From: Mycolicibacterium fluoranthenivorans
GTDB lineage: Bacteria > Actinomycetota > Actinomycetes > Mycobacteriales > Mycobacteriaceae
Length of the DNA: 64,000 nucleotides
Reading direction: 5' to 3'
Assembly (NCBI RefSeq): GCF_011758805.1
Contig: NZ_JAANOW010000001.1
Span: 1,922,001 to 1,986,000 of the forward strand
The position numbers were made by a program, and so were the translations under genes. Position 1 is the stretch's first letter, and every line of letters starts with the position of its first letter. The notes under the pieces are model-generated. The model had not been told where the DNA came from. It ran no database searches and saw only the letters and a program-made list of their open reading frames with translations. Of the stretch, positions 21,398 to 33,575 are shown piece by piece.

Positions 21398-22970
21398 ACT
21401 GCTGGCCGTTGACCAGATCCAGCAGGGGTTGGGGTAGCGCGCCGAGTGCGAAGGTCACGGCCGCGGTGATGGTCACGGTCGCCGTGCTGAGCATGCTGGG
21501 GACCACCACGACGGGTGGGTTCTCGGGTGGATCGGTGAAGAACATCAACACGATGACGCGCACGTAGAAGTACGCTGCCACGGCACTGGCGACCACACCG
21601 ACGATCACCAGAGGAGCGGCTCCACCCTCGGCGGCGGCCTTGAACACCGCGAACTTGGACACGAAGCCACTGGTCAGCGGGATACCCGCGAAGGCCAGCA
21701 GAAACAGCGAAAAGACCACGCTCACCAGGGGATAACGACGGCCCAGCCCGGCCCACTGGGACAGGGTGGTGGCCTCCTCGCCGTCGGCGTTGCGTACCAG
21801 GCCGGCGAGCGCGAACGCGCCCAAGGTGCTGAAACCGTAGGCGAACAGATAGAACAGTGTCGCCGACAGTCCGGCACCGTTGAGGGCGATCACCCCGGTG
21901 AGGATGAACCCGGCATGCGCCACCGAGGAATACGCCAGCATCCGCTTGACATCGCTCTGCGAGATGGCGGTGATGGTGCCGACTGCCATGGTGAGGATGG
22001 CGATGACCCACAGCACCGGACGCCAGTCATGCGCCAGGCCGGGCAGCGCTACATAGAAGATCCGCAACATCGCCCCGAACGCGGCGATCTTGGTGGCCGC
22101 CGCCATGAACGCCGTCACCGGCGTCGGCGCGCCTTGATAGACATCGGGAATCCACGAATGAAAAGGCACCGCGCCCACTTTGAACAACACCCCGACCGAC
22201 ACCAGGGCCACCCCGACCACCGCCATCGAGGTGTCCCCGCCCGTGGTTACCGCGGCGGCGATCCCACCGAGGCTGAAGCCGCCGGAGAACCCGTACAGCA
22301 TCGCGATCCCGTACAGGAAGAATGCCGACGAGAACGCACCCAACAGAAAGTACTTCAGCGCGGCTTCCTGGGACAGCAGCCGTCGCCGGCGTGCCAGCCC
22401 GCACATCAGGTACAGCGGCAGCGAGAACACCTCGAGTGCGACGAACATGGTCAGCAGGTCGTCAGCGGCCGGGAACAACATCATCCCTGCCACGGCGAAC
22501 ATCGTGAGCGGGAAGACCTCGGTCTGGGCGACCACGGCTTTCGCGGCGATCTTCTCCGCGACGCTGCCCGGAACCGCCGCGGCCTGCGGGGTGAACCCGT
22601 CCAGGCCGAGCCCCTCGTCGGCGGGTATCCGCCGCTCGGCGATCAGCAGCGTGCCGAGGATGCCGACGAGCAGCAGGGTGCCCTGGAGGAACAGTGCCGG
22701 TCGGTCCACCGCGACTGCGCCGACCGCCGCCGGGCCGCCCGCGCCGTTGAGGGACAGTGTCACCAGCACCACCGCCGCCAGCGCGGCCAGTTGACCGCCC
22801 ACGGCGAGCACCAGTTGGGTGGCGTACCGGACATTGCGCGGCAGGAACGCTTCCACCAGAACGCCGGCCACCGCCACACCGAGCACGATGAGCATCGGTG
22901 ACAGCTGGAAGTACTCGATGGACGGCGCCGGAGCGAGCGAAGCGACCGGAACTGGACCAGGCAGTGTCAT
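21387..22970 (-). CDS. nuoN: NADH-quinone oxidoreductase subunit N
   Basis: 527-residue antiporter-like membrane subunit of complex I with about 14 hydrophobic helices. Conserved features include MFVALEVFSLPLYLMCGLAR with the helix-5 Glu, VGVLFKVGAVPFHSWIPDVY with the key Lys, and SDVKRMLAYSSVAHAGF. The N-terminal peptide (residues about 2-15) contains PVASLAP from an antisense copy of the dispersed repeat, so this end may be newer than the core. ATG 22970 overlaps the nuoM stop by 4 nt. It is the last gene of the operon; its 3' end overlaps the convergent esterase by 11 nt. Confidence 0.96.
22930..22949 (+). repeat. Dispersed GC-rich repeat, copy 6
   Basis: GGAGCGAGCGAAGCGACCGG on the plus strand, lying antisense within the first codons of nuoN, where it is read as PVASLAP. 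Same core GAGCGAAGCGAC as the other copies but in a different reading sense. Confidence 0.65.
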
Positions 22971-24544
22971 CGGTGCGAGCCCTCCGCGGTCGGGACGGGA
23001 TCCTGCTGATGAATCGTGCGCAGGGTGTGGTCGACGGCCGGATTGATGACATCCAGCGCCGGCTTCGGGTAGATACCCAGCACCAGCAGCAGCGCGATCA
23101 GCGGCGCCACCACGATCAGTTCGCGCGGCACCAGATCGCGCAACCGCTCGTTGCCGTCCTTCACCGGTCCCGTCATCATCCGCTGGTACGCCCACAGGAT
23201 GTAGATCGCGGACAACACCAGTGCACTCACCGCGAACACCGCGATCGCCGGGTATCGGGTGAATGTGCCGATCAGCACCAGGAATTCGGAGATGAACGGC
23301 GCGAGCCCGGGCAGCGACAGGGTGGCCAGTCCGGCGACCAGGAAGGTTCCGGCCAGCACCGGGGCCACCTTCTGCACACCGCCGAAGTCGGCGATGAGCC
23401 GCGAACCCCGGCGTGACACCAGGAATCCGGCGATGAGGAACAGTGCCGCCGTGGAGATGCCGTGGTTGACCATGTAGAGCGTGGACCCGGACTGGCCCTG
23501 GCTGGTCATCACGAAGATACCCAGGATGATGAACCCGAAGTGGGAGATCGAGGTGTAGGCGATCAGCCGCATGACATCGGTCTGACCGATCGCCACGACG
23601 GCACCGTAGACGATGCCGATCACCGCCAGGGTGATGATCAACGGCCGGAACGTCATCGACGCGTCGGGGAACAATTGCAGGCAGTACCGCAGCATCCCGA
23701 AGGTACCGACTTTGTCGACGACGGCCATCATCAGCACCGCCGTCGCCGGGGTGGCCTCGACGGCGGCGTCCGGCAGCCAGCGGTGGAACGGCCACAGCGG
23801 GGCCTTCACCGCGAAGGCGAACATGAATCCGAGGAACAGGGCATTGAGCACGGCGGGGCTGGCGCCGAGTTCGCCGCGGGAGACCGCACCGACGATGGCC
23901 CGGAAGTCGAAGGTCCCTCCGAGGGCATCGGTGGTCACCACGTACAGTCCGATCACCCCGGCCAGCATGATGAGCCCGCCGAACAGGTTGTACAGCAGGA
24001 ACTTCACCGCTGCGGCGCTCCTGCCGGCGCCACCGAACCCGCCGATCAGGAAGTACATCGGGATGAGCATGGCCTCGAAGAACACGTAGAACAGCAGCAC
24101 GTCGAGGGCGACCAGTGAGATCAGCACCATGCCTTGGACGGCGAGGGTCAGTGCCAGATAGCTCTGGGTCGAACGTGTCCCGAAGCGGGTCTCGTCCCCG
24201 GCCGGTGATTCTCCCGCCGCTGCGCCGGCGCCGGTGTTCCAGCCCGCGATCAACAGCAGCGGCACCAACACCGCGGTCAGCACCACCAGCGCCAGCGCAA
24301 TCCCGTCGACGCCGAGGATGTAGCCGGTGCCGAAGGTCGGAATCCACGGGTGGTCCTCGACGAACTGGAACTGCGGTCCCGCCGGGTCGAACCGCACCGC
24401 GAGCACGAGCGCGATGGCCAGCACCGCACACGACACCGCCAGCGCCACATAACGCGCGACCTGCTTGGCGGGCAACAGGATCACCACCGCGGCGCCGACG
24501 ATCGGCACCGCCCACAGCGCGCTCAGCCAGCCGATGCCGGTCAC
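22967..24544 (-). CDS. nuoM: NADH-quinone oxidoreductase subunit M
   Basis: 525-residue antiporter-like subunit in the distal membrane arm. Family landmarks: [19 protein letters not shown] with the helix-5 Glu, [17 protein letters not shown] with the helix-7 Lys, [19 protein letters not shown] and the C-terminal [13 protein letters not shown] 24544 overlaps the nuoL stop by 4 nt, and its own stop overlaps nuoN by 4 nt. It contributes to proton pumping. Confidence 0.97.
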   Translation of the reverse strand: MTGIGWLSALWAVPIVGAAVVILLPAKQVARYVALAVSCAVLAIALVLAVRFDPAGPQFQFVEDHPWIPTFGTGYILGVDGIALALVVLTAVLVPLLLIAGWNTGAGAAAGESPAGDETRFGTRSTQSYLALTLAVQGMVLISLVALDVLLFYVFFEAMLIPMYFLIGGFGGAGRSAAAVKFLLYNLFGGLIMLAGVIGLYVVTTDALGGTFDFRAIVGAVSRGELGASPAVLNALFLGFMFAFAVKAPLWPFHRWLPDAAVEATPATAVLMMAVVDKVGTFGMLRYCLQLFPDASMTFRPLIITLAVIGIVYGAVVAIGQTDVMRLIAYTSISHFGFIILGIFVMTSQGQSGSTLYMVNHGISTAALFLIAGFLVSRRGSRLIADFGGVQKVAPVLAGTFLVAGLATLSLPGLAPFISEFLVLIGTFTRYPAIAVFAVSALVLSAIYILWAYQRMMTGPVKDGNERLRDLVPRELIVVAPLIALLLVLGIYPKPALDVINPAVDHTLRTIHQQDPVPTAEGSHR

Positions 24545-26415
24545 CAGATCCTCACCACCAGGAACGCTCCGATCACCAGGGCCGCGCCGCCGAGCATGGA
24601 CAGGGCGTAGGACCGGGCGAACCCGGTCTGCCAGGAGCGCATCCGCCGGGAGGCATCACCGATCAGTCCGGCCAGGCCGCGGGTTACCCCGTCCACGGCG
24701 TCATCGTCGATCTCGACCAGACCCGCGGTGAGCTGCCGGCCAGGCCGCATGAACACCGATTCGTTGAACCGGTCGCCGTACAGATCGGCGCGCGCCGCAT
24801 CGGTCAATGCCGAACCCTGCGGCGCAGTGTCGGGAACCGGGCGCATCGCGTACATCCGGTAGGCGACACCGACACCGATCGCGACCACCGACAGGGTCAC
24901 CACCGTCATGACCCACACCGGGATGTCGCCGTGGGCAACGTGGCTGCCGACCACCGGTTCCAGCCAGTGTGCCAGGGTGCCGCCGATGGCCAGGAGCGCA
25001 CCGGCGCCGACCGAGCCGACGGCCAGCACGATCATCGGGGCGGTCATGATGCCGGGGGATTCGTGGGGATGTTGTTCGTGCTCTTCCCAACGCTTTTCGC
25101 CGAAGAACGTCATCAGCATCACCCGGGTCATGTAGAACGCGGTGATACCCGCACCCAGCAGGGCCGCGCCGCCCAGCAGCCATCCGCGTGCCCCGCCGGT
25201 GGCGAACGCGGTCTCGATGATGGCGTCCTTGGAGAAGAAGCCGGCGAACGGCGGCACCCCGATGATCGCCAGGTACCCCAGCCCGAATGTCACGAACGTC
25301 ACCGGCATATACGTGCGGAGACCGCCGTAGCGGCGCATATCGGTTTCGTCGTTCATCCCGTGCATCACCGACCCGGCGCCGAGGAACAACCCGGCCTTGA
25401 AGAAGCCGTGGGTGAGCAGATGCATGATCGCCACCGCGTAGCCGGCCGGGCCCAGCCCGGCGGCCAGCACCATGTAGCCGATCTGCGACATCGTCGACGC
25501 GGCAAGGGCTTTCTTGATGTCGTCCTTCGCGCACCCGATGATCGCGCCGAACAGCAAGGTGACCGCGCCGACGACGGTGACGGCCAACTGAGCGTGGGGG
25601 GCGAGGTTGAACACCGGCCCGGATCGCACGATCAGATAGACACCCGCGGTGACCATGGTCGCGGCATGGATGAGCGCCGACACCGGCGTCGGGCCTTCCA
25701 TCGCGTCACCCAACCAGGACTGCAGCGGCACCTGCGCGGACTTACCGCAGGCGGCGAGCAGCAGCAGGAGTCCGATCGTGTTCAGCGAACCCTCGGACAA
25801 TCCCGGTGCCGCCCCGAAAAGGCCGGCGTACGAGACGGTTCCGGCCGTACTGAACATCACCATCAACGCCAGCGCCAGGCCCATGTCGCCGACCCGGTTG
25901 ACGATGAACGCCTTCTTGGCCGCGGTCGCCGCCGACGGCTTGTCCGACCAGAACCCGATCAGCAGGTAGGACGCCAGGCCGACACCTTCCCACCCCATGT
26001 ACAGGCCCAGGTAGTTGTCGGCCAGGACCAGCAGCAGCATGGCCGCGACGAAGAGATTCAGGTACGCGAAAAACCGTCTGCGATCCGGGTCGTGCGCCAT
26101 GTAGCCGATGGAGTACAGGTGGATCAGCGATCCGACACCGGTGATCAGCAGCACGAAACAGATGGACAGCGCGTCGACTTGCAGACCGAAGTCGACGTGC
26201 AGTGCCCCGACCGGTACCCAGGAGAACAGGGTCTGCTGGATCACCCGGTCATCGGCACCGCGACCCAGCAGATCGGCGAACAACACCACGCCCACGACGA
26301 ATGACGCCAGGGCCGTCGCGCAACCCAGCAGGTGACCCCAGCCGTCGGTGGCTCTGCCCCCGAGCAGCAACACGGCCGCACCGGCCAGGGGGAGGGCGAT
26401 CAGCAGCCAGGTCAT
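24541..26415 (-). CDS. nuoL: NADH-quinone oxidoreductase subunit L
   Basis: 624-residue antiporter-like subunit, the largest of the three, carrying the long lateral helix in its C-terminal part. Recognised by [60 protein letters not shown] and [20 protein letters not shown]. Start and stop codons overlap nuoK (TGATG) and nuoM (4 nt). It pumps protons at the tip of the membrane arm. Confidence 0.97.
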   Translation of the reverse strand: MTWLLIALPLAGAAVLLLGGRATDGWGHLLGCATALASFVVGVVLFADLLGRGADDRVIQQTLFSWVPVGALHVDFGLQVDALSICFVLLITGVGSLIHLYSIGYMAHDPDRRRFFAYLNLFVAAMLLLVLADNYLGLYMGWEGVGLASYLLIGFWSDKPSAATAAKKAFIVNRVGDMGLALALMVMFSTAGTVSYAGLFGAAPGLSEGSLNTIGLLLLLAACGKSAQVPLQSWLGDAMEGPTPVSALIHAATMVTAGVYLIVRSGPVFNLAPHAQLAVTVVGAVTLLFGAIIGCAKDDIKKALAASTMSQIGYMVLAAGLGPAGYAVAIMHLLTHGFFKAGLFLGAGSVMHGMNDETDMRRYGGLRTYMPVTFVTFGLGYLAIIGVPPFAGFFSKDAIIETAFATGGARGWLLGGAALLGAGITAFYMTRVMLMTFFGEKRWEEHEQHPHESPGIMTAPMIVLAVGSVGAGALLAIGGTLAHWLEPVVGSHVAHGDIPVWVMTVVTLSVVAIGVGVAYRMYAMRPVPDTAPQGSALTDAARADLYGDRFNESVFMRPGRQLTAGLVEIDDDAVDGVTRGLAGLIGDASRRMRSWQTGFARSYALSMLGGAALVIGAFLVVRIW

Positions 26416-26714
26416 CAGTTCCTCAGCAGACTGGCCGCGTCCACGGAGGCCGATCGCCGGGCCCGGAAGATCGTCATGATGATGGCCAGGCCCACCACCA
26501 CCTCACACGCGGCGACCACCATGGTGAAAAACGCCACCACCTGCCCGTCGAGGTGACCATGCATCCGGGAGAGGGTGACGAAGGCCAGGTTCGCCGCGTT
26601 GAGCATCAGTTCGACGCACATGAACATCACGATCGCGTTGCGGCGCAACAGCACCCCGGTCGCGCCGATGGTGAACAGCAGGGCCGACAGGTAGAGGTAG
26701 TTCGCCGGATTCAC
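26415..26714 (-). CDS. nuoK: NADH-quinone oxidoreductase subunit K
   Basis: 99-residue small membrane subunit with three helices. It has the conserved glutamates in the membrane: [15 protein letters not shown] (Glu of helix 2) and [13 protein letters not shown] (Glu of helix 3), which belong to the proton path. Length is standard. It overlaps nuoJ upstream by 4 nt and nuoL downstream by 1 nt. Confidence 0.97.
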   Translation of the reverse strand: MNPANYLYLSALLFTIGATGVLLRRNAIVMFMCVELMLNAANLAFVTLSRMHGHLDGQVVAFFTMVVAACEVVVGLAIIMTIFRARRSASVDAASLLRN

Positions 26715-27448
26715 TTCTCACCGCTTCCGCGAGGGACCAGAACCGTGCTGACCGATGTCCGGGCCGCGGTGCCGTCGGGTAGCCGGGCCGGAATGTCCAC
26801 GGCGTTGTGCCGTGCGTACACCCCGGGGCTGGGCATCATGGTCGGATACCCGCCCGGGGCGAAACGCTCGATCGCCAGTTCGCGCTGGGTCTTGCGACGG
26901 TCGAACCGTTCCCGGTGTGCCAGCACCATCGCACCCAGGGTGGCGGTGATCAGCAGCGCGCTGGTGAGCTCGAACGCCCAGACGTAGCGGGTGAAGATCA
27001 GTGCGGCCAGGCCCTCGACATTGCCGCCCCGGTTCGCGGCATCGAGCCCCGCGAATCCGTTCACCGCGACATTGCCGATCCCGCCGATCAGCAGCACCCC
27101 GAAGCCGACACCGGCCACGATGGCCGCAACCCGTTGCCCTCGAATGGTTTCCACCAGGGACTCCGAGGTATCAACGCCGATCAGCATGAGCACGAACAGG
27201 AACAGCATCATCACCGCACCGGTGTAGACGACCACCTGGACGATCCCGAGGAACACGGCGTCCTGGGCGATATAGAGCACCGCGAGGTTGATCATCGTGA
27301 TCGCCAGGAACAGTGCCGAGTACACCGCTTTGGTGGCGGCCACCACCCCGATCGCACCGAGGACGGCCAGGGTGCCGACGATCCAGAAGGTGACGGCCTC
27401 GGTGGTCGAGGTTTGTGCCAGGCCCGCGGCGAGTACCGTCGCGGTCAT
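26711..27448 (-). CDS. nuoJ: NADH-quinone oxidoreductase subunit J
   Basis: 245-residue membrane subunit with five hydrophobic helices in the first 170 residues (for example [20 protein letters not shown] with the pi-bulge region) and a hydrophilic C-terminal tail of about 70 residues ([18 protein letters not shown] onward). The long tail is typical of actinobacterial NuoJ. The start at 27448 is set by [10 protein letters not shown]; it overlaps the nuoI stop by 4 nt. Confidence 0.95.
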   Translation of the reverse strand: MTATVLAAGLAQTSTTEAVTFWIVGTLAVLGAIGVVAATKAVYSALFLAITMINLAVLYIAQDAVFLGIVQVVVYTGAVMMLFLFVLMLIGVDTSESLVETIRGQRVAAIVAGVGFGVLLIGGIGNVAVNGFAGLDAANRGGNVEGLAALIFTRYVWAFELTSALLITATLGAMVLAHRERFDRRKTQRELAIERFAPGGYPTMMPSPGVYARHNAVDIPARLPDGTAARTSVSTVLVPRGSGEK

Positions 27449-27984
27449 CGGGCCGGGACCTTCGGAATGCCGAGGCCTGTCGCGGTGATGTTGCCGCGGT
27501 AGTAGTCCTCGTCGGTGCTGCCGGGCGCCATCTCGTGTGGCGGGGCGGTCATCTCGGGTGTGAGCGGGGCCAGCAGCTTGTCCTTGCCGTAGATCAGGTC
27601 GGCACGGTTGTCGTCGGCCATCTCGTAGTCGTTGGTCATGGTCAGCGCCCGGGTGGGGCAGGCCTCGATGCACAACCCGCACCCGATACAGCGCAGGTAG
27701 TTGATCTGGTACACCCGTCCGTACCGCTCGCCGGGTGAGAAGCGTTGTCCCTCGGTGTTATCCGCGCCTTCGACGAAGATCGCATCGGCCGGACACGCCC
27801 ATGCGCACAGTTCGCAGCCGATGCATTTCTCCAGGCCGTCGGCATACCTGTTGAGCTGGTGGCGGCCGTGATAGCGGGCGGCCACCGGACCGGGATGTTC
27901 GGGGTACTGCTCGGTGATCGGTGTGGTGAACATCGTCTTGAAGGTGACACCGAACCCGGCCAGTGCATCGCCGACCTTAGACAT
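27445..27984 (-). CDS. nuoI: NADH-quinone oxidoreductase subunit I (2 x 4Fe-4S ferredoxin)
   Basis: 179-residue peripheral subunit carrying clusters N6a and N6b. Two ferredoxin motifs are present: [12 protein letters not shown] and [12 protein letters not shown], each with four Cys. They pass electrons from NuoG to NuoB. ATG 27984 ([10 protein letters not shown]) is chosen over the longer frame, which overlaps nuoH coding sequence; the real overlap with nuoH is 8 nt. Confidence 0.97.
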   Translation of the reverse strand: MSKVGDALAGFGVTFKTMFTTPITEQYPEHPGPVAARYHGRHQLNRYADGLEKCIGCELCAWACPADAIFVEGADNTEGQRFSPGERYGRVYQINYLRCIGCGLCIEACPTRALTMTNDYEMADDNRADLIYGKDKLLAPLTPEMTAPPHEMAPGSTDEDYYRGNITATGLGIPKVPAR

Positions 27985-29194
27985 CTGCGGCCTCCTTGTG
28001 CGGTAGCGGCGGCACCGGGAAGGCCCCGGTGTCAGGGGGTGGGGCGGGCGCCGCGATGTTGTGCCGCAGCGCATTCCACATCAGCAGTAGCAGGGCGGCG
28101 GCAGCGATGACGCCGACGCTGACCACCGCGGTCATCCACGACGGCGAGCCCTGGGCCCGCAACTCGTGGGTGACGGCGACGACGACGATCCAGCCCAGGG
28201 ACAGCGGGATGAGGATCTTCCAGCCCAATGCCATGAACTGGTCGTAGCGCAGCCTGGGCAGGGTGGCACGCAGCCAGATGTAGAAGAACAGGAAGGTCCA
28301 CACCTTCGCGACGAACCACAGCAGTGGCCACCACCCGGAGTTCGCGCCGTCGATCATGTTGAACGGGAACGGTGCACGCCAGCCACCGAGGAACATCGTG
28401 GTGGCCAGGGCCGACACCGTGGTCATGTTGACGTACTCGGCGAGCATGAACATCGCGAATTTCAGCGACGAGTACTCGGTGTGAAACCCGCCCACCAGTT
28501 CACCTTCGGCCTCCGGTAGGTCGAACGGCGCCCGGTTGGTCTCGCCGACCATCGAGGTGACATAGACCAGGAAGCTCGGCAGAAGCAGGAAGACATACCA
28601 GGTGTCGTGCTGGGCGGCGACGATGCCCGAGGTCGACATGGTGCCCGCGTACAGGAACACCGCGGCGAAGGACAGTGCCATCGCGATCTCGTAGGAGATC
28701 ACCTGGGCGCTGGAGCGCAGACCACCCAGCAGTGGGTAGGTCGAACCGGAGGCCCAGCCGGCCAGCACGATGCCGTACACCCCGATGGAGGTGACCGCCA
28801 GCACGTAGAGCACCGCCACCGGCAGGTCGGTCAGCTGTAACGGTGTGGTGTGCCCGAACACCGATACGTAGCCGCCCATCGGGATGACGGCGAACGCCAT
28901 GATCGCGGGGATCACCGCCAGTACCGGGGCCAGCAGGTAGATCGGCTTGTCGACCCCGGCCGGGATGAGCCCCTCTTTGAGTGCGAGTTTGACGCCGTCG
29001 GCCAGGCTCTGCAGCAGCCCGAACGGGCCGACCCGGTTGGGACCGAACCGCATCTGCATGCGGCCCAGCACCTTCCGTTCCACCAGGATGGCCACCAGCA
29101 CGGTGAGGAGCAGGAACACGAAGATGCCGAGCGCTTTCGCGATCACCAGCCACCATGGGTCGTGGCCGAATGAGGTCAGATCCGGGGTGTTCAT
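27977..29194 (-). CDS. nuoH: NADH-quinone oxidoreductase subunit H
   Basis: 405-residue membrane subunit with about eight helices that forms the quinone chamber with NuoB and NuoD. Recognisable segments are [30 protein letters not shown]-like helices, the loop [20 protein letters not shown] with its conserved acidic residues, and [12 protein letters not shown]. The C-terminal tail ends [12 protein letters not shown] 29194 overlaps the nuoG stop by 4 nt. Confidence 0.97.
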   Translation of the reverse strand: MNTPDLTSFGHDPWWLVIAKALGIFVFLLLTVLVAILVERKVLGRMQMRFGPNRVGPFGLLQSLADGVKLALKEGLIPAGVDKPIYLLAPVLAVIPAIMAFAVIPMGGYVSVFGHTTPLQLTDLPVAVLYVLAVTSIGVYGIVLAGWASGSTYPLLGGLRSSAQVISYEIAMALSFAAVFLYAGTMSTSGIVAAQHDTWYVFLLLPSFLVYVTSMVGETNRAPFDLPEAEGELVGGFHTEYSSLKFAMFMLAEYVNMTTVSALATTMFLGGWRAPFPFNMIDGANSGWWPLLWFVAKVWTFLFFYIWLRATLPRLRYDQFMALGWKILIPLSLGWIVVVAVTHELRAQGSPSWMTAVVSVGVIAAAALLLLMWNALRHNIAAPAPPPDTGAFPVPPLPHKEAADV

Positions 29195-31560
29195 ACCGGC
29201 TCGATCCGCACGATATCGCCGACGCCGGCGCCCAGCGTCGTATGCACCGCCGACCCGGCCGAGTTCAGCGGTAGCCACACCACCCGGTCCGGCATCTCGG
29301 TGATCTCCAGGGCAACGGTGACCGATCCCAGGTCGGTACTGACCCGAACCGTGTCGGTGCAACCGGTTTCGGCGGCCGTGCCCGCGGACAGCCTGGCCAC
29401 CACCGGGCGGGCGGTACCGGCCAGGTACGGTTCCCCGTCCTGGAGCCGGCCGGCATCGAGCAGCATCCGCCATGAGGCGAGCACGGCCTGGCCCGGCCTG
29501 GCCTCCTGTGGCGCCGGGGCGATATCCGGTGCCGGTGCCGGCTTGCCCTGCCAGCCGCCGAGGCGGGCCAGTTCGGCGCGCACCCGGGGCGCGTCGACGA
29601 GGCCGAGGTCGACGCCCACCTCGTCGGCCAGCGCGGCCAGTACCCGCATATCGCTGGTCGCCGCCGGGGGCAGGGCACCGTCGAATACGCGGGGACGGCC
29701 CTCCCAGTTCACGAAGGCGCCGCTCTTCTCGGTCACGGGTGCGACCGGGAACACCACGTCGGCGCGGTCGGTGATCGCGCTGTGGCGCAACTCGAGGCTG
29801 ACCACGAAACCCGCAGCCTCGACGGCGGCCAGTGCGGCGGCCGGGTCGGGCAGGTCGTCGACGTCCACCCCGCCGATCAGCAGGGCGGCCAGGTCGCCGG
29901 CGGCCGCGGCGGCCAGGATGCCTGCGGTGTCGCGGCCCGGCTGCTCCGGCAGCTCTTCGACATTCCAGGCCGCGGCCACCTCCGCGCGGGCGGCCGGGTC
30001 GGTGACCGGCCGCCCGCCGGGCAACAGGTTCGGTGCCGCACCGGCTTCCAGCGCGCCCCGGTCGCCGGCGCGCCTGGGCACCCAGCCGATCCGGGCACCG
30101 GTCACCTCCGCCAGCCGGACCGCTGCGGTGTAGGCGCCCGGTGAGGTGGCCAACCGCTCGCCGACCAGGATGATGCTGCCCGAGGGGAGCTCGGCGCGCA
30201 GTCCGTCCAGTGCCGCGGCTTCGTCGCCCGGCGCCGCGCTGACCAGCCGGCCGCCCAACTTCGTCAGCCCGCGGGTGGCGAAGGGGGCCACGCAGATGAC
30301 CGGCAGCCCGTGCTTGCGGACCGCCTTGCGCAGCCGCAGGAACACGATGGGGGATTCCTCTTCGGGTTCCAGCCCGGCCAGCAGTACTGCGGGTGCGGTC
30401 TCCAGGTCGGCGTAGGTCACCGCGAACGGCTGACCGGCCACCGCGTGAGCCAGGAAGTGCAGCTCCTCCTGCGAGCCGGCCCTGGCCCGGAAGTCGATAT
30501 CGTTGGTGCCCAGCATGATCCGGGCAAACTTGGCGTAACCGTAGGCGTCTTCGAGGGTCAGGCGGCCGCCGGTCAGTACCCCGGCCCTGCCCGCGGTCAG
30601 TCCCCGCAGGGCCACCGCCACCGCTTCTGACCAGGAGGCGGGCCGTTGTGTTCCGTCGGGGTCGCGCAGCAGCGGGGTGGTGATCCGGTCGCCTTGGGTG
30701 GCGTAGGCGAACGCCCACCGACCCTTGTCGCAGTTCCATTCCTCATTGACCTCGGGATCGTCGCCGGCCAGGCGCCGCAACACCTTTCCGCGCCGGTGAT
30801 CGGTGCGCTGCGCACAGCCCGAGGCACAGTGCTCGCACGCGCTCGGCGAGGACACCAGGTCGAACGGGCGGGCGCGGAACCGGTAGGCGGTGCCGGTCAG
30901 CGCACCGACGGGACAGATCTGCACGGTGTTACCGGAGAAGTACGAGTCGAAGGGAGTCTGGTCCGCGATGCCGACCTGCTGCAGCGCACCGCGTTCCAGC
31001 AACTCGATGAACGGGTCTCCGGCGATCTGATCGGAGAACCGGGTGCAGCGCGCGCACAGCACGCAGCGCTCGCGGTCCAGCAGCACCTGCGCGGACAGGT
31101 TGATCGGCTTGGGGTAGGTGCGCTTGACGTCGGTGAACCGGGAGTCGGTGCGGCCGTTGGACATCGCCTGGTTCTGCAGGGGGCATTCGCCACCCTTGTC
31201 GCAGACCGGGCAGTCCAGCGGGTGGTTGATCAGCAGCAGCTCCATCACCCCGTGCTGGGCCTTGTCGGCGGCGGGGGAGGTCAGCTGGGTGCGCACCACC
31301 ATGTCCGGGGTGACGGTCGTGGTACACGAGGCGAGCGGTTTGCGTTGCCCCTCCACCTCGACCAGGCACTGCCGGCACGCGCCGACCGGCTCCAGCAACG
31401 GGTGGTCGCAGAACCGTGGGATCTGGATACCCATCAGTTCGGCCGCCCGGATCACCAGCGTGCCTTTGGGCACGCTGATCTGGTGGTCGTCGATGGTCAG
31501 CGTCACCATGTCGACGGGTGTGGTGTCGCCAAGCGGCCCAGCCGGTTCGGCCAGCGTCAT
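29191..31560 (-). CDS. nuoG: NADH-quinone oxidoreductase subunit G
   Basis: 789-residue iron-sulfur subunit. N-terminal 2Fe-2S domain with [15 protein letters not shown] and LASC; His-Cys 4Fe-4S motif [14 protein letters not shown]; a further 4Fe-4S site with CVLCARC and ICPVG; and a fourth set CEHCASGC plus a Cys about 30 residues later, which is the N7 cluster found only in some bacteria. The rest is the molybdopterin-oxidoreductase-like domain without cofactor function. ATG 31560 overlaps the nuoF stop by 4 nt. Confidence 0.97.
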   Translation of the reverse strand: MTLAEPAGPLGDTTPVDMVTLTIDDHQISVPKGTLVIRAAELMGIQIPRFCDHPLLEPVGACRQCLVEVEGQRKPLASCTTTVTPDMVVRTQLTSPAADKAQHGVMELLLINHPLDCPVCDKGGECPLQNQAMSNGRTDSRFTDVKRTYPKPINLSAQVLLDRERCVLCARCTRFSDQIAGDPFIELLERGALQQVGIADQTPFDSYFSGNTVQICPVGALTGTAYRFRARPFDLVSSPSACEHCASGCAQRTDHRRGKVLRRLAGDDPEVNEEWNCDKGRWAFAYATQGDRITTPLLRDPDGTQRPASWSEAVAVALRGLTAGRAGVLTGGRLTLEDAYGYAKFARIMLGTNDIDFRARAGSQEELHFLAHAVAGQPFAVTYADLETAPAVLLAGLEPEEESPIVFLRLRKAVRKHGLPVICVAPFATRGLTKLGGRLVSAAPGDEAAALDGLRAELPSGSIILVGERLATSPGAYTAAVRLAEVTGARIGWVPRRAGDRGALEAGAAPNLLPGGRPVTDPAARAEVAAAWNVEELPEQPGRDTAGILAAAAAGDLAALLIGGVDVDDLPDPAAALAAVEAAGFVVSLELRHSAITDRADVVFPVAPVTEKSGAFVNWEGRPRVFDGALPPAATSDMRVLAALADEVGVDLGLVDAPRVRAELARLGGWQGKPAPAPDIAPAPQEARPGQAVLASWRMLLDAGRLQDGEPYLAGTARPVVARLSAGTAAETGCTDTVRVSTDLGSVTVALEITEMPDRVVWLPLNSAGSAVHTTLGAGVGDIVRIEPV

Positions 31561-32861
31561 ACCCCTGCCCCTTCCGTCGCGAACACTGTCGAGGCGTGCG
31601 GGTCGAACGGACATCCGCTGCCCAGATGTGCCTCGTACTCGTCGCGGAAATACTTGATGGACGAGATGATCGGGCTGGCGGCGCCGTCGCCCAGGGCGCA
31701 GAACGACTTGCCCAGGATGGCGTCGGAGATGTCCAGCAGGGTGTCGATGTCGGTCCGGTTGCCGGACCCCGTCTCCAGCCGCTCGAAGATCTGGCTCAGC
31801 CAGTAGGTGCCCTCCCGGCACGGCGTGCACTTGCCGCACGACTCGTGCGCGTAGAACTGGGTCCACCTGCGCACCGCTCGCACCACACAGGTGGTCTCGT
31901 CGAAGATCTGCAGTGCCTTGGTGCCCAGCATCGACCCCGCGCCACCGACTCCCTCGTAATCCAGTGGGACGTCGAGATGTTCGGGGGTCAGCATCGGGGT
32001 CGAGGAGCCGCCCGGGGTCCAGAACTTCAGCTGGTGCCCGGCCCGGACCCCACCGGCGTAGTCGAGCAGTTCTCGTAGCGTGATGCCCAGCGGAGCCTCG
32101 TACTGGCCCGGCCGGGTGACATGACCGGACAGTGAGTACAGCGTGAATCCCGGCGACTTCTCCGAGCCCATCGACTTGAACCAGTCCACCCCGCGGCGCA
32201 CGATCGGCGGCACGCTGGCAATGGACTCCACGTTGTTGACCACCGTCGGGCAGGCGTACAGCCCGGCCACGGCCGGGAACGGCGGCCGCAGTCGCGGCTG
32301 CCCGCGGCGGCCCTCCAGGGAGTCCAGCAGCGCGGTCTCCTCACCGCAGATGTAGGCTCCCGCCCCGGCGTGCACCACCAGGTCCAGATCGAAACCCGAC
32401 CCCAGGATGTCGCGGCCCAGATACCCGGCCTCGTACGCTTCGGCGACCGCGGCGCGCAGCCGCCGTAACACGGGCACCACCTCGCCGCGCACGTAGATGA
32501 AGGCGTGCCGGGCCCGGATCGCGTACGAGGCGATGATCGCACCCTCGACCAGCACATGCGGGGTGGCCATCATCAGCGGAATGTCTTTGCAGGTACCGGG
32601 TTCCGACTCGTCGGCGTTGATCACCAGATAGTGCGGTTTCGAGTCCGCCTGATTGATGAACGACCACTTCTGTCCGGTCGGGAAGCCGGCGCCGCCGCGG
32701 CCGCGCAATCCGGACTCCTTGACCAGTGCGATGACCGCGTCGGGTTCCATGTCCAGGGCCGCGTCGAGCGCCTGGTATCCGTCGTGACGCAGATAGGTGT
32801 GCAGCGTCCAGGATTGCGGAGCATCCCAATAGCTGCTCAGCACCGGTGTCAGGTCGGTCAT
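31557..32861 (-). CDS. nuoF: NADH-quinone oxidoreductase subunit F (NADH- and FMN-binding)
   Basis: 434-residue subunit that oxidises NADH through FMN and cluster N3. The glycine-rich NADH site [18 protein letters not shown], the FMN region [13 protein letters not shown] and [20 protein letters not shown], and the 4Fe-4S motif [13 protein letters not shown] with a later Cys (FCALGDGA) are all seen. It overlaps nuoE by 4 nt and nuoG by 4 nt. Confidence 0.97.
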   Translation of the reverse strand: MTDLTPVLSSYWDAPQSWTLHTYLRHDGYQALDAALDMEPDAVIALVKESGLRGRGGAGFPTGQKWSFINQADSKPHYLVINADESEPGTCKDIPLMMATPHVLVEGAIIASYAIRARHAFIYVRGEVVPVLRRLRAAVAEAYEAGYLGRDILGSGFDLDLVVHAGAGAYICGEETALLDSLEGRRGQPRLRPPFPAVAGLYACPTVVNNVESIASVPPIVRRGVDWFKSMGSEKSPGFTLYSLSGHVTRPGQYEAPLGITLRELLDYAGGVRAGHQLKFWTPGGSSTPMLTPEHLDVPLDYEGVGGAGSMLGTKALQIFDETTCVVRAVRRWTQFYAHESCGKCTPCREGTYWLSQIFERLETGSGNRTDIDTLLDISDAILGKSFCALGDGAASPIISSIKYFRDEYEAHLGSGCPFDPHASTVFATEGAGV

Positions 32862-33568
32862 CGCTCACCCCTGGCGGCCCGCAGCCCGGCGAGCGTCGCC
32901 GCACCCGGCGGAGAGGTGTCGGGGGCGCCGGCGGCGGTGTCCTCGACACCGGCGAGAATCCGCGCGGTCTCGCGGAAGGTGCACAGCGTCGCGCCGCGGC
33001 TGGGGGTGACCGGCTGCCCCGCGCGCAGATCGTCGACCAGTTCCCTTACCGAAGAGGGGGTTTGGTTGTCGAAGAACTCCCAGTTCACCATCACCACCGG
33101 AGCGAAGTCGCAGGCGGCATTGCACTCGATGTGTTCCAGGGTGATCGAGCCGTCGGTGGTGGTCTCGCCGGCGCGCACGCCGAGGTGTTCCTGCAGGATC
33201 TCCAGCAGCGCGTCGCCGCCCATGACGGCACACAGCGTGTTGGTGCACACCCCGACCAGATAATCCCCGGTGGGGTTACGCCGGTACATGGAGTAGAAGG
33301 TGGCGACCGCGGTCACCTCGGCCGGACTGAGCGCCAATTGCTCGGCGCAGAACCGGACTCCGGCCGGCGTCAGGTATCCGTCCTGCGCCTGGACCAGGTG
33401 CAGCAGGGGTAGCAGGGCGGAGCGAGGATGCGGGTATCGGGCGATGATCTGCTCGGCGTCGGCGCCCAGGCGCCTCATCACCTCGGCCGAATAGGATTGC
33501 GGCCCCGCCGATATCGGGGGACCGGCCTCATCGGGCCGCTGGCCCAGTCGCAAATCGATGACGCTCAC
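32858..33568 (-). CDS. nuoE: NADH-quinone oxidoreductase subunit E
   Basis: 236-residue subunit with a thioredoxin-like 2Fe-2S domain (cluster N1a). Ligands are in VCTNTLCAVMGGDAL (Cys-x4-Cys) and IECNAACDFAPVVMVN (Cys-x3-Cys). An actinobacterial C-terminal extension of about 60 residues (AGVEDTAAGAPDTSPPG) follows. The ATG at 33568 lies 7 nt after the nuoD stop. Confidence 0.96.
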   Translation of the reverse strand: MSVIDLRLGQRPDEAGPPISAGPQSYSAEVMRRLGADAEQIIARYPHPRSALLPLLHLVQAQDGYLTPAGVRFCAEQLALSPAEVTAVATFYSMYRRNPTGDYLVGVCTNTLCAVMGGDALLEILQEHLGVRAGETTTDGSITLEHIECNAACDFAPVVMVNWEFFDNQTPSSVRELVDDLRAGQPVTPSRGATLCTFRETARILAGVEDTAAGAPDTSPPGAATLAGLRAARGER

Positions 33569-33575
33569 CTGGTAC

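Noticed and set aside
24115-26304. Long open frame of 729 codons on the plus strand opposite nuoL and nuoM
   Set aside because: Arg/His/Asp-rich composition typical of antisense frames in high-GC DNA; the minus strand encodes clear complex I subunits.
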